From the NCBI RefSeq assembly GCF_024584805.1, contig NZ_CP075715.1, forward strand, positions 6,977,526-7,041,525: a DNA stretch of 64,000 bases, in the 5' to 3' direction. The translations under genes and the position numbers were made by a program. Of the stretch, positions 1 through 9,146 are shown piece by piece. The number at the start of each line of letters is the position of its first letter. The stretch's first letter is position 1. The DNA is from Streptomyces sp. FIT100. GTDB taxonomy: Bacteria > Actinomycetota > Actinomycetes > Streptomycetales > Streptomycetaceae. The notes under the pieces were generated by a model. It saw nothing but the letters and a program-made list of their open reading frames with translations. It was not told where the DNA came from and made no database searches.

Positions 1-723
1 GAGCAGGCCGCCGCCACCGCACGCACCGCGCTGACCACCCTCGCCGAACGCCTCGACGCCCTCCAGGAACTCACCGGCAAGTCGATCCGGATAGCCCTCG
101 AACCCGAACCCGGCTGCACCGTGGAGACCACCGCCGACGCGATCGGCCCGCTCACCGCCATCGCCGACAACCGCATCGGCATCTGCATCGACACCTGCCA
201 TCTCGCCACCTCCTTCGAAGAACCCGGCCCCGCGCTGGACGCCCTCGCCACCGCGGGCATCACCATCCCCAAAGCGCAGCTCTCCGCCGCCCTGCACGCC
301 GAACACCCCCACCTCCCCGAGGTCCGCGACGCACTCGCCGCCTTCGCCGAACCCCGCTTCCTCCACCAGACCCGCACCCGCACCGCCGCCGGCCTGCGCG
401 GCACCGACGACCTCCACGAGGCACTCGCCGCCGACGCCCTCCCCGACGGCGCCCCCTGGCGCGCCCACTTCCACGTGCCCCTCCACGCACCACCGGCCCC
501 GCCGCTCACCTCCACACTGCCCGTACTCCAGGACACCCTGGCCCGCCTCGTCGGCGGCCCCACACCACTCACCCACCACCTCGAGGTCGAGACCTACACC
601 TGGCAGGCCCTCCCCGCCGAGCTGCGGCCCCGCAGCCGTGCCCAGCTCGCCGACGGCATCGCCGCCGAACTCACCCTCGCCCGCGACCTGCTCACCGAAC
701 TCGGCCTCAAGGAACTCCCATGA
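1..723 (+). CDS. eboE: EboE metabolite traffic protein (5'-truncated)
   Basis: The frame is open from base 1, so the N-terminus lies outside the window; 240 residues are visible. It is a TIM-barrel (sugar phosphate isomerase/epimerase-like) protein. The visible part starts inside the barrel, and the motif EPEPGC at about residues 36-41 followed by CIDTCH near residue 65 resembles EboE of the ebo operons, which are implicated in export or trafficking of prenylated or aromatic metabolites. Its stop overlaps the start of the next gene (ATGA), so the two are translationally coupled. Confidence in the family is good; the transported metabolite cannot be inferred here. Confidence 0.75.
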   Translation, partial: EQAAATARTALTTLAERLDALQELTGKSIRIALEPEPGCTVETTADAIGPLTAIADNRIGICIDTCHLATSFEEPGPALDALATAGITIPKAQLSAALHAEHPHLPEVRDALAAFAEPRFLHQTRTRTAAGLRGTDDLHEALAADALPDGAPWRAHFHVPLHAPPAPPLTSTLPVLQDTLARLVGGPTPLTHHLEVETYTWQALPAELRPRSRAQLADGIAAELTLARDLLTELGLKELP

Positions 724-2123
724 CCGCCACCTCCGCCCAGGGCACCGTGCGACCCACCCCCCTCCTCGTCCTGGACGTCGTCGGCCTCACCCCTCGTCTG
801 CTCGACCACATGCCCCACCTCAGGAAGCTCGCCACCACCGGCTCGCACGCCCCGCTCGGCACCGTGCTCCCCGCCGTCACCTGCACCGCCCAGTCCACCT
901 TCCTCACCGGCACCCTCCCCGACGAGCACGGCATCGTCGGCAACGGCTGGTACTTCCGCGAACTGGGCGACGTCCTCCTGTGGCGCCAGCACAACGGCCT
1001 GGTCGCCGGCGACAAACTCTGGGACGCCGCCCGCCGCGTCCACCCGGACTACACCGTCGCCAGCATCTGCTGGTGGTACGCGATGGGCGCCGACACCGAC
1101 ATCACCGTCACCCCCCGCCCCGTGTACTACGCCGACGGTCGCAAGGAACCCGACTGCTACACCCGGCCCCCGGCGCTCCACGACGAACTCACCGAACGCT
1201 TCGGCACCTTCCCCCTGTTCCACTTCTGGGGCCCGGGCGCCGACATCGTCTCCAGCCGCTGGATCATCGACGCCACCCGGCACATCCTGCGCACCCGCAC
1301 CCCCGACCTCGCCCTGTGCTACCTCCCGCACCTCGACTACGACCTGCAGCGCTACGGCCCCGACGACCCCCGCTCCCTGCAGGCCGCCGCCGACCTCGAC
1401 ACAGCCGTCGCCCCCCTCCTCGACGACGCCGCCCGCGAAGGCCGCACCGTCGTCGCCCTCTCCGAATACGGCATCACCCGCGTCACCCGCCCCATCGACA
1501 TCAACCGCGAACTGCGCCGCGCCGGCCTCCTCGAAGTCCACACCCAGGACGGCATGGAGTACCTCGACACCATGGCCTCCCGGGCCTTCGCCGTCGCCGA
1601 CCACCAGCTCGCCCACATCTACGTACGCCGGCCCGAGGACCTCGACGCCACCCGAGAAGCCCTCGACGGCCTGCCCGGGATCGCCCAGCTCCTCGACGAC
1701 GAGGGCAAGAAGGAGCACGGCCTGGACCACCCGCGCTCCGGCGAGCTCGTCGCCGTCGCCGACCCCGACGCCTGGTTCACGTACTACTACTGGCTCGACG
1801 ATACGAAGGCCCCCGACTTCGCCCAGCTCGTCGAGATCCACCGCAAGCCCGGATACGACCCCGTCGAGCTCTTCATGGACCCCGAGGACCCCTACGTCCG
1901 TATCAAGGCCGCCGCGGCCCTCGCCCGCAAGAAACTCGGCATGCGCTACCGCATGGCGGTCGTGCCGCTCGACCCCTCACCTATTCGCGGCAGCCATGGC
2001 CGCCTCCCCACGAGCGATGACGAAGGTCCGCTCATTCTGTGCTCCACCCCCCGCGCCGTAAGCGGCCGCGTCGCGGCCACCGATGTGAAGTCCCTGCTGC
2101 TTCACCTCGCCGGACTCCACTGA
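720..2123 (+). CDS. eboF: EboF-like type I phosphodiesterase / alkaline phosphatase family protein
   Basis: 467 aa in the nucleotide pyrophosphatase/phosphodiesterase branch of the alkaline phosphatase superfamily. The N-terminal strand LLVLDVVGL carries the first metal-site Asp. TCTAQSTFLTG at about residues 60-70 supplies the presumed Thr nucleophile. HIVGNGW-like and HLDYDLQ motifs further on fit the second metal set. It overlaps eboE by 4 nt (ATGA), as expected of one operon, and this partner is typical of ebo clusters. No signal peptide is visible, so it probably acts in the cytoplasm. The substrate is unknown. Confidence 0.75.
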   Translation: MTATSAQGTVRPTPLLVLDVVGLTPRLLDHMPHLRKLATTGSHAPLGTVLPAVTCTAQSTFLTGTLPDEHGIVGNGWYFRELGDVLLWRQHNGLVAGDKLWDAARRVHPDYTVASICWWYAMGADTDITVTPRPVYYADGRKEPDCYTRPPALHDELTERFGTFPLFHFWGPGADIVSSRWIIDATRHILRTRTPDLALCYLPHLDYDLQRYGPDDPRSLQAAADLDTAVAPLLDDAAREGRTVVALSEYGITRVTRPIDINRELRRAGLLEVHTQDGMEYLDTMASRAFAVADHQLAHIYVRRPEDLDATREALDGLPGIAQLLDDEGKKEHGLDHPRSGELVAVADPDAWFTYYYWLDDTKAPDFAQLVEIHRKPGYDPVELFMDPEDPYVRIKAAAALARKKLGMRYRMAVVPLDPSPIRGSHGRLPTSDDEGPLILCSTPRAVSGRVAATDVKSLLLHLAGLH

Positions 2124-2157
2124 ACCACAGGACACCGACAACGAGGAGTTATCCACA

Positions 2158-3192
2158 ATGAGCCGCACGAGCAGCACCCCCGACCCCGAGCTCAGCCGCA
2201 AGCTCAGCAGACGCGGCATGCTCGGCGTCGCCGCCGGAGCCACCGCCGCCGCCCTCCTCGGCGCCGCCGCCCCCACCGCCGCCGCACACGGCAAGGGCCA
2301 CGGCCACGGCCGCCCCGTACTGCCCCCGGGACGCCTCGGCATCCAGCTCTACTCGCTCCGCGACAAGGTCTCCACCCTCGGATTCGCCGCCGTCTTCGCC
2401 GAACTCGAGAAGTACGGCTACGACGAGGTCGAGTACGCCGGCTACACCCAGGGCTCCGCCGGCGCCATCACCCTCGACCAGCTCCGCCGGCTCACCCGCG
2501 ACCACGGACTGCGCGCCATCGGCAGCCATGTCGGCTACTACTCCAACGACCCGGCCGCGTACACCTTCGCCCAGAACCTCGACCAGGTCCTCGACGACGC
2601 CCAGGCCCTCGGCCTCAAGCACATCGGCACCGCCTCGGGGCCCTGGCGCTACGGCTCCACCGTCGACGGCTGGAAGCGCTGCGCCGAGGAGTTCAACGAG
2701 TACGGCGCCGCCGCCAAGGCCCGCGGCATGAAGTTCTACCAGCACAACCACGCCGAGGAGTTCTCCTTCGCCACGGACCGGCCGGACGTCCGCCTCTACG
2801 ACGTGCTCCTCGCCGAGACCGACCCGGATCTCGTCTACCTCGAAATGGACATCTACTGGGCCTACGCCGGCCAGTTCCGCTTCTCCAAGCGCGCCGACGG
2901 CACCCTCGACCCCTTCGACCCGCTGCGCTACGTCCTTGAGCAGCCCGACCGCTACCCGCTCTTCCACGTCAAGGACGGCGAGCACGACGAGACCGCCCGC
3001 GACGGCTACCGCATGGTGGACGTCGGCGACGGCGACATCGACTACCAGCGGTTCATCTCCGCCGTGACGAGGACCCGCGGCGGCCGCCTCGACCACCACT
3101 GGCAGGCCGAACACGACAACCCCGTCGAGTCGTTCGCCTTCGCCCGCAAGTCCAGCCGGCACCTGCACTCGCTGCGTGAGAAGGACTGCTGA
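2158..3192 (+). CDS. Tat-exported sugar phosphate isomerase/epimerase-like TIM barrel
   Basis: 344 aa. The N-terminus has a twin-arginine signal (SRRGMLGVAAG followed by an Ala-rich stretch and a His/Gly-rich segment), so export is likely. The mature part starts LGIQLYSLRD, the usual first strand of xylose-isomerase-like TIM barrels. It continues with conserved GSHVGY, HNHAEEF, EMDIYW and LFHVKDG segments that supply the metal-binding Glu/Asp/His. GAGGAG lies 9 nt before the ATG. It sits 34 nt after eboF, so co-transcription is possible. A strong hairpin follows the stop. The sugar substrate is not inferable. Confidence 0.8.
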   Translation: MSRTSSTPDPELSRKLSRRGMLGVAAGATAAALLGAAAPTAAAHGKGHGHGRPVLPPGRLGIQLYSLRDKVSTLGFAAVFAELEKYGYDEVEYAGYTQGSAGAITLDQLRRLTRDHGLRAIGSHVGYYSNDPAAYTFAQNLDQVLDDAQALGLKHIGTASGPWRYGSTVDGWKRCAEEFNEYGAAAKARGMKFYQHNHAEEFSFATDRPDVRLYDVLLAETDPDLVYLEMDIYWAYAGQFRFSKRADGTLDPFDPLRYVLEQPDRYPLFHVKDGEHDETARDGYRMVDVGDGDIDYQRFISAVTRTRGGRLDHHWQAEHDNPVESFAFARKSSRHLHSLREKDC

Positions 3193-3210
3193 CGGACTTC
3201 GGCCCACCCC

Positions 3211-3239
3211 CGCCCGCGGCGAACGATTCGCCGCGGGCG
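3211..3239. terminator. Perfect GC-rich hairpin terminator
   Basis: A 13-bp perfect stem (3211-3223 with 3227-3239) and a 3-nt loop lie 18 nt after the stop of the TIM-barrel gene. There is no U-tract, as is usual in Streptomyces. It closes the ebo-side transcription unit. Confidence 0.85.
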
Positions 3240-3290
3240 GAGCCATGCGCCGGGAAAGTCACCGGAACTTCTCGCTACTGACCAGTAGAA

Positions 3291-3305
3291 GGAATGTTGC
3301 ATTCC
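3291..3305. promoter_or_regulatory. Short inverted repeat upstream of acid phosphatase gene
   Basis: GGAATG-TTG-CATTCC, a perfect 6-bp inverted repeat in a locally AT-richer stretch about 90 nt before the phosphatase ATG. It could be an operator or a transcript hairpin. No regulator is assigned. Confidence 0.35.
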
Positions 3306-3395
3306 GTCCACCATGGGGCGCGAGCATGCCAAAGCCCGTCCGCCGGACCGGCGAACGGACTTCCTGAGCACCACCGAACCCAGGAGAACCCCCCC

Positions 3396-4094
3396 ATGCA
3401 TGCACGCAGTTGGACCACGGGAGCCGCGGCAGCCGTCGCCGCAACCACCCTCACCCTGGCGGCCCCCGCCGCATCGGCCGCCACCGCCACCGCCACCGCG
3501 CCGGCCGCCACCGCCACCGCGCCGGCCGCCACCCCCACCGCGCCGGCCGTCAAGCCCCCCACCACCAGCGCCACCGCAACCGCCGTAGAGACGACGGACG
3601 TCGACTACGCCACCTGGCAGCGCGACGTCGCCGCCGTCATCGCCGTCGCCCGCCCCTACATCGAACAGCGCACCGCACAGCCCCACGGCGAGAAGCAGGC
3701 GATCGTCCTCGACATCGACAACACCTCGCTCGAAACCGACTTCCACTACTTCTGGGAACTGCCGACCCCCGCGGTCACCCAGGTCCGCGACCTCGCCCGC
3801 TTCGCCGACTCCCGCGGCGTCGCCATCCACTTCGTCACCGCCCGCCCAGGCATCATCCACTCGCTCACCGACTGGAACCTGAAGCGAGCCGGCTACCCCG
3901 TCGACGGCCTCTACGTCCGCGACCTGCCCGACCTCTTCCACGAAGTCAGCGCCTACAAGACCGAGAAGCGCGCGGAGATCGAAGCCAAGGGCCACACCAT
4001 CATCGCGAACATCGGCAACAACACCACCGACCTCGTCGGCGGCCACGCCGAGCGGACCTTCAAACTGCCCGACTACGGCGGCCGGCTGTCCTGA
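3396..4094 (+). CDS. Secreted HAD-family acid phosphatase
   Basis: 232 aa. The start was chosen at 3396 because AGGAG precedes it by 9 nt and a clean Sec signal follows (MHARSW..., Ala/Thr-rich, APAASAA). After a low-complexity linker of repeated TATAPAA units (about residues 28-50) comes the class B/C acid phosphatase HAD domain: VLDIDNTSLETD is the DxDxT nucleophile motif at about residues 105-116, FVTARPG the second motif and IGNNTTDL the metal-site loop. It is expected to release phosphate from organic monoesters outside the cell. Confidence 0.85.
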   Translation: MHARSWTTGAAAAVAATTLTLAAPAASAATATATAPAATATAPAATPTAPAVKPPTTSATATAVETTDVDYATWQRDVAAVIAVARPYIEQRTAQPHGEKQAIVLDIDNTSLETDFHYFWELPTPAVTQVRDLARFADSRGVAIHFVTARPGIIHSLTDWNLKRAGYPVDGLYVRDLPDLFHEVSAYKTEKRAEIEAKGHTIIANIGNNTTDLVGGHAERTFKLPDYGGRLS

Positions 4095-4130
4095 CCGGGC
4101 GAACCACCCCCTGAAAAAGGCCGAACGGTC

Positions 4131-4156
4131 GTGGTGACCGGAACCCCGGCCACCAC
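4131..4156. terminator. Bidirectional hairpin between convergent genes
   Basis: An 11-bp stem with one mismatch (4131-4141 with 4146-4156) and loop AACC lies between the rightward phosphatase gene and the leftward transporter gene, where it could serve both. Confidence 0.55.
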
Positions 4157-4221
4157 GGCCACCCGCACTTTCTCCACCCGCGCCTTCTCCACCGGCGCGG
4201 ACCCCGACCCCATCCGCCCGA

Positions 4222-5610
4222 TCAGCCCGCATCCCGGCTGATCGGCCGCGGATTCACCTCGATCCGCCCCACCCGCGGACGCCCCGGCGCACTCAGGAAC
4301 AACGCCACGAACCCCGCGAACAGCGAAATCGAACCCGCGAGCACAAAGGCCCCCTCGTAGTCCCACGCCCCGACGACCACAGCCCCCATGCCCGAACCCA
4401 GCAGACCCGACACCAGCTTCGAGCTGTACACCAGACCGTAGTTCGACGCGTTGTTGTTCTCCCCGAAATAGTCCGCCGTCATCGCCGCGAACATCGGGAA
4501 GATCGCCCCGCCACCGAACCCGGAAATACTCGAGAACAGCAGGAACAACGGCAGATTGCTGATGTTCCCCGACCAGAGAATGCCGTACTGGGACAACCCC
4601 AGCACCACACACACGAAGATCAGACACTGCTTGCGCCCATAACGGTCCGACAGCCAGCCGATCACACCGCGCCCCGTACCGTTCACAATCGCCTTCAGCG
4701 ACATTGCGGTCGCCACGATCCCGCCGGCGAAACCGGCCTCGTCACCGAACGGCACCTGGAACGCGATACCGAAGATGTTCACACCCGACGTGCACAGCAG
4801 GCAGAACCACATCAACGCCACCCGGCCCGTCCGCCACGCCTCGATCGGCGTGTACTGCCGCACCGCCGGCGGATTCTTCTCCAGCGCACGCCGCGCCCGC
4901 GGATCATCGGGCTTCCGCAGCGGATCCACCTCCGCCGGCCACCAGTTCTTCGGCGGATCCTGGAAGTAGAACCCCGCAACCGCCACCACCGCCGCCAGGA
5001 ACAACCCCACCGACACCAGCACCCAGCGGAAATTCGTCAGGTCCATGAAGCCGGTGAAGATGAACACGAACGGCACCGAACCATAGGCGAACCCGCCATT
5101 GACGAAACCCGTCTTGCCGCCCTTCCGCTCCGGATACCACTTGCCGACCATGTTCACGCACGTCGCGTACACCATGCCCGCACCCATACCGCTGAACATG
5201 CCGAACCCGACATACGCCACCACGACATGCGGCGCAAAAGCGAGCGACAGATAACCCAGCAAGGTGCCCACCGCACCCAGCATCATCGCCCACCGCGCAG
5301 GCAACTTCCCGCTCTCCCGCAGTTTCCCCGCCGGGAAAGCCACCGCCGCCTGGAAGAACACCCACACACCCAGCATCCAGAAAATGTGCTGGTTGCTCCA
5401 CTGATGCGCCGTGTGCAGAGTCTCCTCGGCCGACGCGAACGCATACTCCGCCGAACTGATGCCCATCATGCCGACCCACGGCAGAATGACCATCCATTTA
5501 CGCTTGCGGCCCATGATGTCCACATCGGACTCGCCGATGCGATACACCCGGCCATTGGCGTCCGTCACCTCCCTGTAGGAGACGGGCGTGGAGATGTCTG
5601 TTGTCGCCAT
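4222..5610 (-). CDS. OFA-family MFS transporter (OxlT-type oxalate/formate antiporter-like)
   Basis: 462 aa with 12 predicted membrane segments. Start at 5610 (MATTDISTP); AAGGGG lies about 10 nt upstream and the upstream in-frame extension has no membrane-protein character. Typical OFA features are the long N-terminal cytoplasmic segment, the MGAGMVYATCV stretch, an MFS loop motif DRYGRKQ in the second half and a NWWP-containing central loop. It ends the leftward decarboxylase, CoA-transferase and acyl-CoA synthetase operon, which suggests uptake of oxalate, possibly in exchange for formate. A hairpin at 5691-5711 may reduce its expression relative to the upstream genes. Confidence 0.8.
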   Translation of the reverse strand: MATTDISTPVSYREVTDANGRVYRIGESDVDIMGRKRKWMVILPWVGMMGISSAEYAFASAEETLHTAHQWSNQHIFWMLGVWVFFQAAVAFPAGKLRESGKLPARWAMMLGAVGTLLGYLSLAFAPHVVVAYVGFGMFSGMGAGMVYATCVNMVGKWYPERKGGKTGFVNGGFAYGSVPFVFIFTGFMDLTNFRWVLVSVGLFLAAVVAVAGFYFQDPPKNWWPAEVDPLRKPDDPRARRALEKNPPAVRQYTPIEAWRTGRVALMWFCLLCTSGVNIFGIAFQVPFGDEAGFAGGIVATAMSLKAIVNGTGRGVIGWLSDRYGRKQCLIFVCVVLGLSQYGILWSGNISNLPLFLLFSSISGFGGGAIFPMFAAMTADYFGENNNASNYGLVYSSKLVSGLLGSGMGAVVVGAWDYEGAFVLAGSISLFAGFVALFLSAPGRPRVGRIEVNPRPISRDAG

Positions 5611-5690
5611 GCAGATCGAACCCCTTGCGTCGAAGAAGCCAGGCCAGCGCCCCCTGTCCGTACTCCTCGTGCCAGGGCCCGCGACACCCC

Positions 5691-5711
5691 GCCCGGCCGA
5701 TCCGGCCGGGC
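5691..5711. terminator. Intercistronic hairpin
   Basis: A 9-bp perfect GC stem (5691-5699 with 5703-5711) and 3-nt loop sit in the 143-nt gap between the acyl-CoA synthetase and transporter genes. It may be a partial terminator or an mRNA-stabilising element. Confidence 0.5.
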
Positions 5712-5753
5712 AGGCCGATTCCACGGACCCCGTGGGTCGTTCTCCGGCTCAGT

Positions 5754-7901
5754 TCATCGACCACCACCCGGCAACAAACCCGCCGCCCGCGCCCACGCGT
5801 ACTTCGCGCCCAGCACCGCGACCGGCTTCTCCGTCGTGTACGGATACGCCACGACACCCCGCTCGAAGAGATACGCGCACGCCTCCTCGACCTCCACATC
5901 ACCGGCCAGCGACGCCACCACCGGCTTCTCGATCCCACGCGCCCGGAACTCCTCGACCACCCGCGCCGTCAACTCCGCGAACACCATCGGGGGAGTGACG
6001 ATCGTGTGCCAGTAACCCAGCACCAGCGCATGAATCCGCGGATCCTCCAGACCCAGCCGGATCGTCGCCTCATACGTCGACGGCGGCTCCCCACCCGTGA
6101 TGTCGATCGGATTCCCCGCCGCCCCGAAAGGCGGAATGAACGCCCGGAACGCCGCGTCCAGATCCTGCGGAATCTCCATCAACGACAGCCCACTGTCGAC
6201 AACCGCATCCGACAGCAGCACACCCGACCCGCCCGCCCCCGTGATGATCACGACATTGTCGCCCTTCGGAGCCGGCAGCACCGGCAGAGCCCGCGCATAC
6301 TCCAGCATCTCGTTCAGCCCCGGCGCCCGGATCACCCCCGCCTGCCGCAGCACGTCGTCGTACACCGCGTCATCACCGGCCAGCGCACCCGTATGCGAAC
6401 CCGCCGCCCGCGCCCCCGCACTCGTACGACCCGCCTTCAGCACCACCACCGGCTTCTTCGGCACCGTCGCCCGCGCCGCCTCCACAAAAGCACGGCCATC
6501 CTTCAGATCCTCCAAATGCATCGCAATGCACTCGGTATGGGGATCCTCACCGAACCACGTCAGCAGATCGTCCTCGTCGATGTCCGACTTGTTGCCAAGA
6601 CCCACGATCGCCGACACACCCGTACGCGTCGTCCGGGCAAACCCCAGAATCGCCATCCCGATACCACCCGACTGCGACGTCAGCGCCACCCCACCCCTCA
6701 CGTCGTACGGAGTGCAGAACGTCGCGCACAAGTCCTGCCACGTCGAGTAGTAGCCGTAGATGTTCGGACCCAGCAGCCGCACACCGTGCCGCTCACCGAT
6801 CGCGACGATCTCGTCCTGCAGCGCCTGCTCGCCCGTCTCGGCGAACCCCGAAGGAATCAGCACCGCATTCGGAATGCCCTTCCGCCCCACCTCCTCCAAC
6901 GCCGGCGCCACCAACCGGGCGGGGATCGCGAAAACCGCCACATCCACCTCACCGGGAACGTCGGTGACACTCTTGTACGCCTTGCGGCCCAGAATGTCAT
7001 CGGCCCTCGGATTCACCGGATGGATCTCCCCGGAGAAACCACCGTCGATGAGATTGCGCATCACCGAATTGCCGATCTTCCCCGGCTCCCCAGAAGCACC
7101 GATCACCGCCACCGAACGCGGCTGCATCAGCCGGCGCATCGACCGCAGGATCTCCTCACGGCCATACGCACGCCGCCGCTTCGGCGAGCCCTCCGCGAGG
7201 ATCACCCGAATGTCCGCCGCCACCGCACCGTCCGGCGTCGCGATCACCGGATTGAGATCGACCTCCGCGATCTCCGGGAAATCCGTCACGAGTTCGGACA
7301 CCCGGCGGATCTGCTCCGCCACCGCCCACCGGTCCACCGCCGCCCCGCCCCGCACACCGCGCAGAACCTCCGCCGACCGGATCGAATCCAGCATCGACAA
7401 AGCCTCGTCCGAACCGACCGGCGCCAAACGGAACGTGACATCCCGCAAAACCTCGACCAGGACACCCCCCAGCCCGAACGCCACCACCTTGCCGAACGTC
7501 GGATCCGTCACCGCACCGACAATCACCTCCTGCCCCGGCGGCAGCAGCTCCTGCACCTGCACACCCTCGATCCGCGCCGCGGAATCGTAAGCCCGGGCAT
7601 TGCCCACGATCCGGCGGAACGCGGCCCGCACCTCCGCCGCACCCTCCACACCGACCACCACACCGCCCGCATCGGTCTTGTGCAGGATGTCGGGCGAGAC
7701 GATCTTCATCACCACAGGCCCGCCGAAGCGCGCCGCGCACGCCACCGCCTCCTCGACGTCCGCCGCCACCTCCTCGCCCGGCACGGCGATCCCGTACGCA
7801 TCGGCGATCACCTTGCCCTCCGGCGCGGTCAGCGCACCACGGCCCTCGGCCCGCACCGACTCCAGCAGGGCACGGACCCTCAGCACCCGCTCCTCGGCCA
7901 T
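5754..7901 (-). CDS. ADP-forming acetate/acyl-CoA synthetase family protein (fused alpha-beta)
   Basis: 715 aa with the order ATP-grasp subunit (about 1-225), CoA-binding Rossmann domain (about 250-380, VAVIGASGEPGKIGN) and succinyl-CoA-synthetase-like ligase domain. GSHTGALAGDD near residue 505 holds the phosphohistidine. The beta-type domain comes first, as in several bacterial acyl-CoA synthetases. The upstream stop and this start run together as TGA-TTG-ATG; ATG at 7901 is preferred over TTG at 7904. It interconverts an acyl-CoA plus ADP with acid plus ATP. Next to formyl-CoA/oxalyl-CoA enzymes it could activate oxalate or recover ATP from a CoA-thioester; the substrate is inference. Confidence 0.8.
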   Translation of the reverse strand: MAEERVLRVRALLESVRAEGRGALTAPEGKVIADAYGIAVPGEEVAADVEEAVACAARFGGPVVMKIVSPDILHKTDAGGVVVGVEGAAEVRAAFRRIVGNARAYDSAARIEGVQVQELLPPGQEVIVGAVTDPTFGKVVAFGLGGVLVEVLRDVTFRLAPVGSDEALSMLDSIRSAEVLRGVRGGAAVDRWAVAEQIRRVSELVTDFPEIAEVDLNPVIATPDGAVAADIRVILAEGSPKRRRAYGREEILRSMRRLMQPRSVAVIGASGEPGKIGNSVMRNLIDGGFSGEIHPVNPRADDILGRKAYKSVTDVPGEVDVAVFAIPARLVAPALEEVGRKGIPNAVLIPSGFAETGEQALQDEIVAIGERHGVRLLGPNIYGYYSTWQDLCATFCTPYDVRGGVALTSQSGGIGMAILGFARTTRTGVSAIVGLGNKSDIDEDDLLTWFGEDPHTECIAMHLEDLKDGRAFVEAARATVPKKPVVVLKAGRTSAGARAAGSHTGALAGDDAVYDDVLRQAGVIRAPGLNEMLEYARALPVLPAPKGDNVVIITGAGGSGVLLSDAVVDSGLSLMEIPQDLDAAFRAFIPPFGAAGNPIDITGGEPPSTYEATIRLGLEDPRIHALVLGYWHTIVTPPMVFAELTARVVEEFRARGIEKPVVASLAGDVEVEEACAYLFERGVVAYPYTTEKPVAVLGAKYAWARAAGLLPGGGR

Positions 7902-7904
7902 CAA

Positions 7905-9137
7905 TCAGATCACCCCGTTCGACTTGAGCAGACGCAGCTCCTCGTCGCCGAGACCGAGCTCGCCGACGTAGACCTCTTCGTTGTGCTCGCCGAGCAGCGG
8001 CGAACTCCTCACGCTCACGGGGGAGTCGGAGAGCTTCAGCGGACTGCCCACCGTCACGAACTCACCCCGCTCGGGATGCGGCACCGTCACGACCATCTCG
8101 TTCGCGACCAGCGACCGGTCCTCGATGATCTCCCTGGTGGACAGGATCGGCCCGCACGGAATGTTGTGCGCGTTGAGCCTCTCCAGCACCTCCCACTTGG
8201 GAAGCGTGGCCGACCACTCCTCGATCAGCTGGAACATCTTCCCCAGCTTGGGCAGCCGCGCCTCCGGCGTCGCCCACTCGGGATCCTCCGCCAGCTCGGG
8301 CCGGCCGATCAGCTCACTCAGCGGCTTCCAGCCGACCGGCTGGACGATGACATACACATAGTCGTTCGGACCCCCCGGCGCGCACCTCACCGCCCAGCCC
8401 GGCTGACCACCCCCCGACGCATTGCCCGAGCGGGGAACCTCCGCACCGAAGTCCTCGTTGGGATATTCAGCGAGCGGGCCATGGGCCAGGCGCTGCTGAT
8501 CGCGCAACTTCACCCGGCAGAGGTTGAGCACAGCATGCTGCATGGCCACGTTCACCCGCTGACCACGCCCGGTGTTCTCCCGCTGGAACAGCGCAGCGAG
8601 AATCCCCGCCACGGCGTGGACACCCGTGCCCGAATCCCCGATCTGGGCCCCCGTCGCCAACGGCGGCCCGTCCTCGAACCCGGTGGTCGACATCGACCCG
8701 CCCATCGCCTGCGCGACGACCTCGTACGCCTTGAAGTTGGTGTACGGACCCTCGCCGAACCCCTTGATGGAGGCATAGACGACACGCGGATTGATCTCCT
8801 GGATGCGGTCCCAGGTGAAACCCATACGGTCCACCGCGCCCGGCCCGAAGTTCTCCACCAGAACGTCGGAACGCCGGATCAGCTCGGTCAGGATCTCCTT
8901 GCCGCGCTCCGTCTTGGTGTTGAGCGTGATGCTCCGCTTGTTGCAGTTGAGCATCGTGAAGTAGAGGGAGTCGACATCAGGGAGATCACGCAACTGCTTG
9001 CGCGTGATGTCCCCCGTCGGCGCCTCCAGCTTGACGACGTCCGCACCGAGCCAGGCGAGCAACTGGGTCGCGGACGGCCCGGACTGGACGTGCGTCATGT
9101 CCAGGACACGGATGCCTTCGAGAGCCTTGGTCGTCAC
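7905..9137 (-). CDS. frc: Formyl-CoA:oxalate CoA-transferase (class III CoA-transferase)
   Basis: 410 aa, the usual length. Residues matching the Oxalobacter enzyme are visible: Gln18 in HVQSGP (its Gln17), the catalytic Asp168 in GDSGTG (its Asp169) and the flexible glycine loop SGGGQPG at about 241-247. It would transfer CoA from formyl-CoA to oxalate, giving oxalyl-CoA and formate. It lies 9 nt after the TPP-enzyme gene and directly before the acyl-CoA synthetase gene, so it is part of a tight operon with the decarboxylase it should work with. Other class III acids cannot be fully excluded. Confidence 0.82.
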   Translation of the reverse strand: MTTKALEGIRVLDMTHVQSGPSATQLLAWLGADVVKLEAPTGDITRKQLRDLPDVDSLYFTMLNCNKRSITLNTKTERGKEILTELIRRSDVLVENFGPGAVDRMGFTWDRIQEINPRVVYASIKGFGEGPYTNFKAYEVVAQAMGGSMSTTGFEDGPPLATGAQIGDSGTGVHAVAGILAALFQRENTGRGQRVNVAMQHAVLNLCRVKLRDQQRLAHGPLAEYPNEDFGAEVPRSGNASGGGQPGWAVRCAPGGPNDYVYVIVQPVGWKPLSELIGRPELAEDPEWATPEARLPKLGKMFQLIEEWSATLPKWEVLERLNAHNIPCGPILSTREIIEDRSLVANEMVVTVPHPERGEFVTVGSPLKLSDSPVSVRSSPLLGEHNEEVYVGELGLGDEELRLLKSNGVI

Positions 9138-9146
9138 CGGATCACC